NCBI GenBank assembly: GCA_028289265.1
Contig: JAQGGU010000005.1
Location: 1 to 9,620, forward strand
DNA length: 9,620 nt
From: Candidatus Saccharimonadota bacterium
GTDB lineage: Bacteria > Patescibacteriota > Saccharimonadia > Saccharimonadales > UBA4665
Direction of reading: 5' to 3'
A program made the translations under genes and the position numbers. Of this stretch, positions 1 through 6,350 are shown one piece after another (within the stretch, counting starts at the first letter, position 1; the number at the start of each line of letters is the position of its first letter). The notes below the pieces were generated by a model that was not told the DNA's origin, did not search any database, and saw nothing but the letters and a program-made list of their open reading frames with translations.

Positions 1-222
1 GGTACGGCCCGTGTCGATATGCTTATAGATAGCAAGAATGAAGAAGTGTATTTTAATGAAGTTAATCCTTTGCCTGGAGGGCTATATCTTCACAATTGGA
101 AGCAGGCCGGCGTATCGAGTGTGGATGTGGTGCAGAGACTAATACTTCTAGCGAAGGAGCGTCATGCTGAGCGGTCGTCATTGACTACGAGTTTCACAAC
201 TAATTATTTACAGCAATTCTAA
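1..222 (+). CDS. D-Ala--D-Ala ligase-like ATP-grasp protein, C-terminal fragment (5' truncated)
   Basis: Reading frame 1 is open from the window edge to TAA at 220-222, giving 73 residues of a C-terminus. The peptide begins GTARVD and continues to NEVNPLPGG. This is the metal- and ATP-binding end of the D-alanine--D-alanine ligase ATP-grasp domain: an Arg-x-Asp, then Glu and Asn of the N-E-x-N-x-x-P-G signature. The tail, with the pattern HNWKQAGVS then KERHAER, resembles the end of Ddl-type enzymes. By family, such enzymes join two D-alanines (or D-alanine and a related acid) using ATP in the cytoplasm, for peptidoglycan precursors. The start lies outside the window; the ATG at 19 is internal to the conserved motif and is not the start. 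The gene converges on a complete Ddl on the other strand. Its exact substrate cannot be told from this fragment. Confidence 0.8.
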   Translation, partial: GTARVDMLIDSKNEEVYFNEVNPLPGGLYLHNWKQAGVSSVDVVQRLILLAKERHAERSSLTTSFTTNYLQQF

Positions 223-239
223 AAATCACTCTTATTTTT
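221..239 (+). terminator. AT-only hairpin between convergent genes, weak terminator candidate
   Basis: AAAAAT (221-226) and ATTTTT (234-239) can pair around a 7-nt loop, directly after and overlapping the stop codon of the + strand ligase. The right arm is a T-run in the + direction and the left arm supplies one in the - direction, so it could serve both convergent genes. The stem has no G-C pairs, so it is weak on its own. Confidence 0.35.
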
Positions 240-275
240 GATGTACGTTTCGTTCTTAATATTGGATGACAACTT

Positions 276-1199
276 TTAGCGGCCCGGCTTCCGGGCGACT
301 GCCGCTTCTACTAGTGTGGTAACAACATCGACCATTCCGTGCCCGGCCACAGCAGCAGACTTAGACAGCAGGCCGTCATCTGCCATGGCAGGTATAGTAT
401 TTGTCTCAAGTATAAAAATAGCGTTATTGTCATAGCGGATTATCATATCAGTGCGTGATAGGTCGCGGACACCAAGTGACTTGTGTACATACATCGCAAA
501 ATCTTGTGCTTGCCTTTGTAGATCCGCGTCGACATGTTGCGGCGGGCAAAGCTCAAGAGATTTACCATTGTATTTATTTTCGTAGTCGAACTCATTGTCT
601 ACGGGTGGAGTAATCTCTATGACGGGCAGTACTTCACTGCCTAGGATGCCGACGGTTATTTCCAGTCCCTCAATCAGTTCTTCAAGGAGCATAAGGTGGT
701 TACGGGAAAATGCCACATTGATAGCCTCGCGGTCAGCATATTCGGGGGAACGAACGATAAAAGTATCAACACTCGAGCCTCCATTGAAGGGCTTGAGTAC
801 ATACGGCCGCTGGACAAGCAAAGAATCCCATATTGTCTGGCTGGTTACGAGTTCGCCGCGTGGTACGGGCATGCCTATGCTTGCTAGCCGTTCTTTGTAG
901 GCATTTTTATCAAAGCAGAGGGCGGAGGCCGCGGCATCGGCACCGACATAGGTAAAACCGTAGGTATCGAGCCAACTTTGAATGGTGCCGTCTTCACCGC
1001 CAACCCCATGCAGCATGGGGAAGACGACGTCGGTGTGGCCAATATTTTTCAGAAGTTGCTCTTCGTCCATGCCGCCCGTATCCACCGCTTTTGTTTGGTA
1101 TCCGCCTGCCTCCAGGGCGTTTACTACAGACTGCGCTGACCGAATAGATACTTCACGTTCAGCAGATATACCCCCATAGAGAACGGTTACTCTTGTCAT
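276..1199 (-). CDS. ddl: D-alanine--D-alanine ligase, divergent at several active-site positions
   Basis: The 307-residue protein is full length for bacterial Ddl. It shows the N-terminal motif LYGGISAEREVS (residues 7-18, with the conserved Glu14), the centre motif FPMLHGVGGEDGTIQ, the nucleotide loop KPFNGGSSVD, FDYENKY with Tyr210, R249-T-D251, and E265-T-N267. The tyrosine matches the residue that in E. coli DdlB favours D-Ala as second substrate. The enzyme ligates two D-alanines with ATP in the cytoplasm for the peptidoglycan stem peptide. Oddities: the usual GSSVG reads GSSVD, the NTxPGM motif reads NTIPAM, and the Ser-Leu of the omega-loop region reads Gly-Leu. These could alter activity or substrate. 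The start is ATG at 1197-1199; I see no Shine-Dalgarno sequence, and a -10-like element lies very close upstream. It converges on another Ddl-like gene. Confidence 0.92.
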   Translation of the reverse strand: MTRVTVLYGGISAEREVSIRSAQSVVNALEAGGYQTKAVDTGGMDEEQLLKNIGHTDVVFPMLHGVGGEDGTIQSWLDTYGFTYVGADAAASALCFDKNAYKERLASIGMPVPRGELVTSQTIWDSLLVQRPYVLKPFNGGSSVDTFIVRSPEYADREAINVAFSRNHLMLLEELIEGLEITVGILGSEVLPVIEITPPVDNEFDYENKYNGKSLELCPPQHVDADLQRQAQDFAMYVHKSLGVRDLSRTDMIIRYDNNAIFILETNTIPAMADDGLLSKSAAVAGHGMVDVVTTLVEAAVARKPGR

Positions 1200-1210
1200 T
1201 TCATAAGTAT

Positions 1211-1239
1211 ATATGATGATACCTACTATCAGTACACAA
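1211..1239 (-). promoter_or_regulatory. possible promoter for ddl
   Basis: On the - strand TTGTGT (1239-1234) and TCATAT (1216-1211) are separated by 17 bp. Transcription would start around 1204, leaving only about 5 nt before the ATG at 1199, which fits the absence of a Shine-Dalgarno sequence. The boxes match the consensus only partly. Confidence 0.3.
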
Positions 1240-1297
1240 CTAGAAGCATAAGGATATTTTGTTGGTTTTTTAACAGACCCGTAACGGCATCATCTGT

Positions 1298-1330
1298 ATT
1301 GTGGAGCTAGCCACAGCGTAATTGTGGAGC
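1298..1330 (+). repeat. 10-bp direct repeat upstream of the membrane protein gene
   Basis: ATTGTGGAGC occurs at 1298-1307 and again at 1321-1330, start to start 23 bp, about two helical turns. The first copy also lies in a small hairpin, TGTGG (1300-1304) with CCACA (1311-1315). It lies between the divergent ddl and membrane protein genes, so a regulator site or leader structure is possible. A chance repeat is not excluded. Confidence 0.45.
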
Positions 1331-1360
1331 AATATATTTCGACTAAACGGAGCGAAGATT

Positions 1361-2461
1361 ATGACCAAGCGACCCCACTCTGATAAGACAAACCTTAGCC
1401 AAACCACCCCAGAAAATGAAGCAACACAACAAATATTCGTAAGAGATGCTGCAGCCGGCCAGGATCATGAGGAGTCTCTCACCGCTTTCATGGTAAGTCC
1501 TAAATATCTATCTCCGAAACCCATGAGGAACGCACAGCCAAAGCGGCCGCTGAATGCTTCCCGTAATCCGGATAAAGTAAAGATGTACTCACAGATAGGA
1601 GCGCTCGACGCCGCCTATCGGATCCGCCGGCCTCGTACTGCTATACCAGTTGTCGATATCAGTTCTCGAACAGAGCAGTTGCACCAGAAGTATGAAGCTT
1701 CAGCTACAAAAGTCAGGGCTTTTTCGTTAGCTGCTTTCGCATCCGTGCTTAGTGCGGCAAAAGGCGCACAGGAATACATATCCAATAAGGCACGAGCCCT
1801 TTTTAATGTCGGTTCACGCGTAAAATACTCTGCTTTAAGTGGTGCAGCCATAAGAAAATTTGGTATGCCCCAGGCTCTCTTCCGAACTGGCGCAGCTCTG
1901 GCTGTGTTGTTGCTGGTATTTGGTATTGGAACATTGAGTGGTTGGTTTGGAAAGGGCTCGGATGGTTCGGGCGGTGGTAATGGAGGTGTAAATGGTTCGG
2001 GCGGCAATGCTGTGATTGAGGTACGGCCATCATCCGATAGGGATAGCGGTCAATCATCGACTTCGAGTCCGCAATCTACTTCAACACCAGGAGGTATGGG
2101 GAGCACGGGTAATGGAATGCAATCTACCTCCGGTACAGTACAAGGAAGTGTTCCTGTAGTAGGCGGTGGTGCAGTGCCCATTACTCCAGGCCGCGGTAGT
2201 GGTGATGCGGCTGCTTCACAAGCACCTGCGCTTCCTCCGGCCTCAGCCGGTGATGATACGAGTTCGTCTACTCCTCCGTCTGGCGGAAGTGGCGGCGATG
2301 GAGGGGATGCAGGAAATGTAGGTGATATTGTCGATACGGTAACCAACCCGCCGTTACCAGTAGTAGACACCGGCGAATGTCCTTGCAGCACGATACAGGG
2401 CGTCACGAACACGGCTACAACTACCGTTGAGGCTACTAAAGAGACTCTTGGCGACGTATAA
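1361..2461 (+). CDS. single-pass membrane protein with low-complexity outer domain, function unknown
   Basis: I do not recognise this 366-residue protein. Residues 1-175 are polar and rich in Lys/Arg, with no signal peptide. Residues 177-196 form one hydrophobic segment (core AALAVLLLVFGIGTLSGWF) preceded by basic residues, so the N-terminal half should be cytoplasmic and the C-terminal half outside. The outer half, from about residue 197, is Gly/Ser/Thr/Pro-rich with short repeats, and it carries a Cys-Pro-Cys at 340-342 near the end. The start is ATG 1361 because GGAG at 1349-1352 sits 8 nt upstream; an in-frame TTG at 1322 lacks such a site. It is divergent from ddl and upstream of leuS. 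A surface-exposed, cell-envelope role is an inference from topology only. No enzymatic motif is visible. Confidence 0.8.
   Translation: MTKRPHSDKTNLSQTTPENEATQQIFVRDAAAGQDHEESLTAFMVSPKYLSPKPMRNAQPKRPLNASRNPDKVKMYSQIGALDAAYRIRRPRTAIPVVDISSRTEQLHQKYEASATKVRAFSLAAFASVLSAAKGAQEYISNKARALFNVGSRVKYSALSGAAIRKFGMPQALFRTGAALAVLLLVFGIGTLSGWFGKGSDGSGGGNGGVNGSGGNAVIEVRPSSDRDSGQSSTSSPQSTSTPGGMGSTGNGMQSTSGTVQGSVPVVGGGAVPITPGRGSGDAAASQAPALPPASAGDDTSSSTPPSGGSGGDGGDAGNVGDIVDTVTNPPLPVVDTGECPCSTIQGVTNTATTTVEATKETLGDV
1962..2004 (+). repeat. 13-bp direct repeat in the Gly-rich linker
   Basis: ATGGTTCGGGCGG occurs at 1962-1974 and 1992-2004, exactly 30 bp apart and in the same frame, encoding repeated Gly-Ser-Gly-Gly just after the membrane segment. 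It suggests linker growth by short tandem duplication. Confidence 0.6.
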
Positions 2462-2496
2462 AGATACGCTGGACCGCTGAAAAGATAGGGGTGTGG

Positions 2497-2505
2497 TGCT
2501 ATACT
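2497..2505 (+). promoter_or_regulatory. extended -10 element, possible distal leuS promoter
   Basis: TGcTATACT is an extended -10 motif (TG at 2497-2498, TATACT 2500-2505). Initiation near 2512 would give a leader of about 110 nt before leuS. I see no T-box-like length or tRNA-binding structure in that leader. It competes with the proximal TATAAT at 2588. Confidence 0.4.
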
Positions 2506-2587
2506 GTAACTATAGTGAGCGCCCTAAATCTTGATTATAAAATGGCATACCTCCTCCCTTAGGGGATGTATTTGACCGTATCTCGGG

Positions 2588-2593
2588 TATAAT
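2588..2593 (+). promoter_or_regulatory. perfect -10 box, possible proximal leuS promoter
   Basis: TATAAT lies 29 bp before the chosen GTG start, so a transcript would begin near 2600 with the AAGGAG ribosome site in its short leader. A TTGACC at 2572-2577 is only 10 bp away, too close to act as the normal -35 partner, and no good -35 box stands at 16-18 bp. Confidence 0.45.
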
Positions 2594-2622
2594 TTCAGCA
2601 AATAGACCAAGGAGTTTTGATA

Positions 2623-5514
2623 GTGCAGCGGTACAATCCAAAAGATATAGAGCCACGTTGGCAGCAAACGTGGAAAGAAGACGGCATATACAAGGCGGTT
2701 GATTTTGATGAACGCCCTAAATTTGTTATGCTGACGGAATTTCCTTATCCCTCAGGCGATGGTTTGCACCTCGGCCATACCCGGGAATATACATTGGGAG
2801 ATATCTTGGCCCGATTTAAGCGCATGCAGGGAATGAATGTACTGTACCCTATGGGCTACGACGCTTTTGGACTGCCAACTGAAAATTACGCAATCAAGCA
2901 CAAAATCGCCCCACAAGTAGCCACTGACCGCAATGTCGCGAACTTTCAAAAGCAGTTTGAGAGCCTGGGCTATAGTATCGATTGGAGCCGAAGTTTCCGC
3001 ACGTCAGATCCGGAATATTATAAGTGGACTCAGTGGCTGTTCTTACAGTTTTATAAAGCTGGACTGGCGTATCAGGATGAGACTGCCATCAACTGGTGTC
3101 CACACTGCAAGACCGGTTTGGCTAACGAAGAAGTAGTCAACGGCCGCCATGAGCGTTGCGATACATTGGTTGAAAAAAAGTTCTTAAAGCAGTGGTTACT
3201 CGCTATAACCAAATATGCCGACACCCTGATTGATAATTTACAGGATATCGACTTTCCGAGCCGTATTGCCGACCAGCAGGTAAACTGGATCGGCCGTAGC
3301 AAGGGCGCGGAAATAGATTTCGCCGTAGATGGAACGAATGAAAAAATACGCGTTTTTACTACCCGTCCAGACACCCTCTTTGGCGCTACTTTCCTGGTAC
3401 TGGCCCCAGAGCACCCACTGGTTGAGAAGATTACGACCGCCGAGCAAAAACAGCACGTCAATACGTATATAAAGAGCGCGCAGTCCAAGACTGACGTAGA
3501 GCGCCAAGATACGGGGCGTGAAAAGACTGGCGTTGCCACCGGCGCCTATGCCATTAATCCCGCGAACGGAGAGAAGATCCCGGTATGGATTGCCGACTAT
3601 GTCCTAACTGGCTACGGAACGGGTGGTATCATGGCCGTCCCGGCGCATGACGAACGCGACCATGCTTTTGCCGAAAAATTTGGCCTACAGATTCGACCCG
3701 TTGTTACCCCGGTCTTCTTCAAGGAGGGGGACGATATAGATCGCTCAAAGGCAACCGATCGATTGGCCGTAGTAGCGGTGACACATGATCCATCGACAAA
3801 TAAATACTGTCTTATCGAGTGGAATAAAGATCATTTTCGCGCTGGCCTGGAGTGGCCCGGCGGTGGCATTGACGAAGGCGAGACTGTCGAAGATGCCGTA
3901 GTACGCGAATTCATGGAAGAAACTGGCTATACTGACGTCAGCGTGGAGACGGTGATGCCAGCAGCCACATCATTTTACTTTATGAATTCTAAGGGTGAGA
4001 CAAAGCGAAATGTCCTACAGGTCGCCCGCTTGAAGCTGAATTCTTTGGCCAATAACGGCACAGTCGGCACTGAAGCCTATGAGAAGGATGCCTATAAAGT
4101 CGTATGGATGAGCTACGAAGAGCTTGAGCAAAATCTCCATAACATGGCTGAGACGTACCGTTCATTGACGAACTTTGCCTTTGACGATGCGAATTATGTT
4201 GGCGAGGGCGTCATGATAAACTCCGGCCCTTATGACGGCATGTCGAGCGGTGAAGTTCGCGAAAAAATTGTCCGCGACCTTAGCGAGCGAGGCGTAGCCG
4301 AAGAAAAGATCAATTACCGTTTGCGGGACTGGATATTCAGCCGCCAGCATTACTGGGGCGAACCGATACCTATAATTCACTGCGAGGAACATGGAGCAGT
4401 ACCCGTACCGGAAGATCAGCTTCCTGTTGAGTTGCCTCCAGTCGAACATTACGAACCGACAGATACAGGCGAGAGTCCATTGGCGGTGATTTCAGAGTGG
4501 GTTGATACTACCTGTCCTGTATGCGGTAAACCGGCTAAGCGAGAGACCGATACCATGCCTAACTGGGCGGGGAGTAGCTGGTACTATATGCGTTATTTCG
4601 ACGCTCACAACGAGACGGCATTCGCTGACCGCAAAAAGCTCGAATATTGGGGTGCGGTCGACCTCTACTTAGGGGGTATGGAACACACCACGCTGCACCT
4701 TTTGTATAGTCGTTTTTGGCATCAATTCTTCTATGACCAAGGCTTGGTACCAACGCCTGAGCCCTACAAGGCGCGGCGCGGACAAGGTATTATCCTGGCT
4801 GCTGATGGTTCGAAAATGAGCAAAAGTAAGGGGAATGTCGTAAATCCTACCGAGGTGATCGAGAGCGGGTATGGCGCTGATGCGCTGCGATTAGCTATTA
4901 CCTTCCTAGCACCGTACGATCAAACGACTGCCTGGAGCCCTGAGGCTGTGGCTGGTACGCACCGTTTCTTACAGCGTATTTGGACCCTGACGCAAGAATA
5001 TTTAACCGCAGATCAGAGCAGCGCAGATGAGGTTCATGAAGTCCGCCGTGCGGTGCACCAAACAATCAAAAAAGTATCAGAAGATATTACAAATATGAGC
5101 TTCAATACGGCCATCGCCGCCATGATGGAGCTCGTAAATACCCTATATAAGCACAAAGCACAGCTTCTGCAAACCGAGGCTGGTAAAGAGGACTTGACGG
5201 TTCTCGTGCAGTTAGTGGCGCCATACGCGCCGCACATCGCAGAAGAATTGTGGCAGCAACTAGGTAAGGCCGGTTCAATCCACACGAGCGAGTGGCCAAC
5301 CTATGATCAAAAATACCTGGAGCAAGACATTGCGACCATCGTGGTGCAGGTAAACGGTAAGCTTAGGGGTGACATCACTATGCCGAAAGCCTCGTCTGAA
5401 GAAGAGGTAGTGGCAGCGGCGAAGGCTGATGCACGCGTAGCAGTACATCTGACAGATAAGGAAATACGAAAAACGGTTTACGTGCCTGGCCGCTTGGTGA
5501 ACTTCGTTGTATAA
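2623..5514 (+). CDS. leuS: leucyl-tRNA synthetase with a Nudix domain inserted in the editing domain
   Basis: This 963-residue class I synthetase charges tRNA-Leu with leucine using ATP. It has the HIGH motif as HLGH (residues 49-52), zinc-type cysteines C159, C162 and C179, the editing motifs TTRPDT (246-251) and HDERD (Asp343, Asp346), a probable second zinc site (C587, H590, C631, C634), WAGSSWYYMRY, KMSKS (731-735), the anticodon-binding domain and a normal LeuRS C-terminus. It is about 100 residues longer than E. coli LeuRS. The excess comes from a Nudix domain of about 150 residues at roughly 365-525, where other LeuRS have a short linker before the VMINSGPYDG segment. GTG 2623 is chosen because AAGGAG at 2609-2614 sits 8 nt upstream; the in-frame TTG 2617 is too close to that site. 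Both synthetic and editing motifs look intact. Confidence 0.97.
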   Translation: MQRYNPKDIEPRWQQTWKEDGIYKAVDFDERPKFVMLTEFPYPSGDGLHLGHTREYTLGDILARFKRMQGMNVLYPMGYDAFGLPTENYAIKHKIAPQVATDRNVANFQKQFESLGYSIDWSRSFRTSDPEYYKWTQWLFLQFYKAGLAYQDETAINWCPHCKTGLANEEVVNGRHERCDTLVEKKFLKQWLLAITKYADTLIDNLQDIDFPSRIADQQVNWIGRSKGAEIDFAVDGTNEKIRVFTTRPDTLFGATFLVLAPEHPLVEKITTAEQKQHVNTYIKSAQSKTDVERQDTGREKTGVATGAYAINPANGEKIPVWIADYVLTGYGTGGIMAVPAHDERDHAFAEKFGLQIRPVVTPVFFKEGDDIDRSKATDRLAVVAVTHDPSTNKYCLIEWNKDHFRAGLEWPGGGIDEGETVEDAVVREFMEETGYTDVSVETVMPAATSFYFMNSKGETKRNVLQVARLKLNSLANNGTVGTEAYEKDAYKVVWMSYEELEQNLHNMAETYRSLTNFAFDDANYVGEGVMINSGPYDGMSSGEVREKIVRDLSERGVAEEKINYRLRDWIFSRQHYWGEPIPIIHCEEHGAVPVPEDQLPVELPPVEHYEPTDTGESPLAVISEWVDTTCPVCGKPAKRETDTMPNWAGSSWYYMRYFDAHNETAFADRKKLEYWGAVDLYLGGMEHTTLHLLYSRFWHQFFYDQGLVPTPEPYKARRGQGIILAADGSKMSKSKGNVVNPTEVIESGYGADALRLAITFLAPYDQTTAWSPEAVAGTHRFLQRIWTLTQEYLTADQSSADEVHEVRRAVHQTIKKVSEDITNMSFNTAIAAMMELVNTLYKHKAQLLQTEAGKEDLTVLVQLVAPYAPHIAEELWQQLGKAGSIHTSEWPTYDQKYLEQDIATIVVQVNGKLRGDITMPKASSEEEVVAAAKADARVAVHLTDKEIRKTVYVPGRLVNFVV
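3715..4200 (+). other. Nudix hydrolase domain embedded in LeuRS CP1 editing domain
   Basis: This is a domain within leuS, not a separate gene. The Nudix box G-x5-E-x7-R-E-U-x-E-E-x-G-U is matched at every fixed position at LeuRS residues 414-436 (G414, E420, R428, E429, E432, E433, G435). The preceding strand RLAVVAVTHD and WPGGG before the box are typical of the fold. The domain joins LeuRS after IRPVVTP and returns at GEGVMINSG (residue 527), so the host fold is not interrupted elsewhere. Nudix enzymes cleave nucleoside diphosphates linked to another moiety, using Mg bound by the box glutamates. With all glutamates present it may be active, but its substrate, and whether it helps editing, is unknown. 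Confidence 0.9.
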
Positions 5515-5590
5515 GGTCGTGTCAATCCAAGTTAAGTGATATCCCAGGCATACGACAACTGTTATGAGTGTTTACGGCTTTGTGCAGTGT

Positions 5591-5619
5591 TTGTATTTAC
5601 AAGGGTAATCGGCTATAAT
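5591..5619 (+). promoter_or_regulatory. sigma70-type promoter of the rpmF-nusB-nudix-rnc unit
   Basis: TTGTAT (5591-5596), a 17-bp spacer and a perfect TATAAT (5614-5619). Predicted initiation near 5626 gives a leader of about 74 nt ending in the AAAAGGAG ribosome site of rpmF. Confidence 0.8.
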
Positions 5620-5699
5620 AAACCCTAACTTCAGTAATCATAACCCTATTATCTCCGCCGTGAGCGAAGTGATAGACCTAGTAAAAGGAGTATTTTTAC

Positions 5700-5843
5700 A
5701 TGGGTAAACCCAAGAAACGAACTAGCCCACGCGCTACCGGCGCACGTCGCAGCCACCTGGTGCTCAAACTTGCACGTAAGGTTAATGCAAAGTCTCCGAT
5801 AAAGGCATTTACCACTCGCCGCGAAGCTGGCAAGAAGGCTTAA
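5700..5843 (+). CDS. rpmF: 50S ribosomal protein bL32
   Basis: This 47-residue, very basic protein begins MGKPKKRTSPR and contains ARRSHLVLKL. That matches the bL32 pattern of M-x-x-P-K-(R/K)-R-T-S near the start and R-R-S-H further on. bL32 is a small protein of the large ribosomal subunit. There is no cysteine, so the four-Cys zinc ribbon seen in many bL32 proteins is absent and the C-terminal half (KSPIKAFTTRREAGKKA) is divergent. AAAAGGAG at 5683-5690 lies 9 nt before the ATG, a strong ribosome site suited to a ribosomal protein. It is the first gene after a strong promoter, with nusB 48 bp downstream. Another small basic ribosomal protein is possible, but the N-terminus favours bL32. Confidence 0.75.
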   Translation: MGKPKKRTSPRATGARRSHLVLKLARKVNAKSPIKAFTTRREAGKKA

Positions 5844-5891
5844 GCAAGCCTTCGATATCTTAGTAAGTAGCGTAAGAAAGACTTTAACAAT

Positions 5892-6350
5892 ATGGCATCA
5901 AACCGTCACCTTGGTCGTATCATTGCACTCCAAACCCTGTACGAGGAAGAGTTTCGCCGTGATGCTGGCGATGCGGAGTTTAGCCTCGAAGAGGTGCTGG
6001 CCCGTAATATTGCCCGTTATGCCGAGATGGTTGATGACATCGATTTCATCCGCGAACTAGTTCGTGGAGTACTCGATAAAGCACCTGAGCTGGATGCTGT
6101 TTTGCAGCCAATAGCGCCAGAATGGCCTATTGACCAGATTGCTCGCATGGACCGGCTCGTACTCCGTATCGGCCTGTATGAACTACTCCATGGAAAAGAT
6201 GTACCACCCAAAGTGGTGATTAATGAAGCCGTAGAGCTCGCCAAAGCATTTGGCGGTGAGAATTCCAGTAAATTTATCAACGGCGTACTTGGCACGGTAC
6301 TGCGTAATCAGACTGATGCGCCGAAAGAGGAAAAAGCAGAGGCTGCTTAA
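5892..6350 (+). CDS. nusB: transcription antitermination factor NusB
   Basis: This 152-residue, mostly helical protein matches NusB throughout: NRHLGRIIALQTLYEEEF at the start, a middle segment with IDQIARMDRLVLRIGLYELL, and the diagnostic ending VVINEAVELAKAFGGENSSKFINGVLG. NusB with uS10 (NusE) binds the boxA RNA element and supports antitermination and folding of rRNA transcripts. It is slightly longer than the E. coli protein (139 residues) because of a charged tail, KEEKAEAA. The start ATG 5892 precedes the conserved N-terminus directly; I see only a weak Shine-Dalgarno sequence. It is the second gene after the rpmF promoter. Its stop codon abuts the start of the Nudix gene with no gap, so translational coupling is likely. 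Confidence 0.95.
   Translation: MASNRHLGRIIALQTLYEEEFRRDAGDAEFSLEEVLARNIARYAEMVDDIDFIRELVRGVLDKAPELDAVLQPIAPEWPIDQIARMDRLVLRIGLYELLHGKDVPPKVVINEAVELAKAFGGENSSKFINGVLGTVLRNQTDAPKEEKAEAA

Noticed and set aside
282..296. GC-rich hairpin GCCCGG-CTT-CCGGGC near the ddl stop codon
   Set aside because: It lies in the coding part of ddl and is followed by no T-run in either direction, so it is not called a terminator.
1322..1360. TTG as the start of the membrane protein
   Set aside because: No ribosome site precedes it, while ATG 1361 has GGAG at 8 nt.
595..2412. Long open frames on the strand opposite ddl and opposite the membrane protein
   Set aside because: They give low-complexity Pro/Ser-rich products without family features, and the other strand holds the convincing genes; they are by-products of composition.
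2617..2622. TTG as the leuS start
   Set aside because: Only 2 nt separate it from AAGGAG; GTG 2623 has the normal 8-nt spacing.
2512..2622. T-box riboswitch in the leuS leader
   Set aside because: The leader is only about 110 nt at most and shows no T-box consensus or terminator/antiterminator pair.
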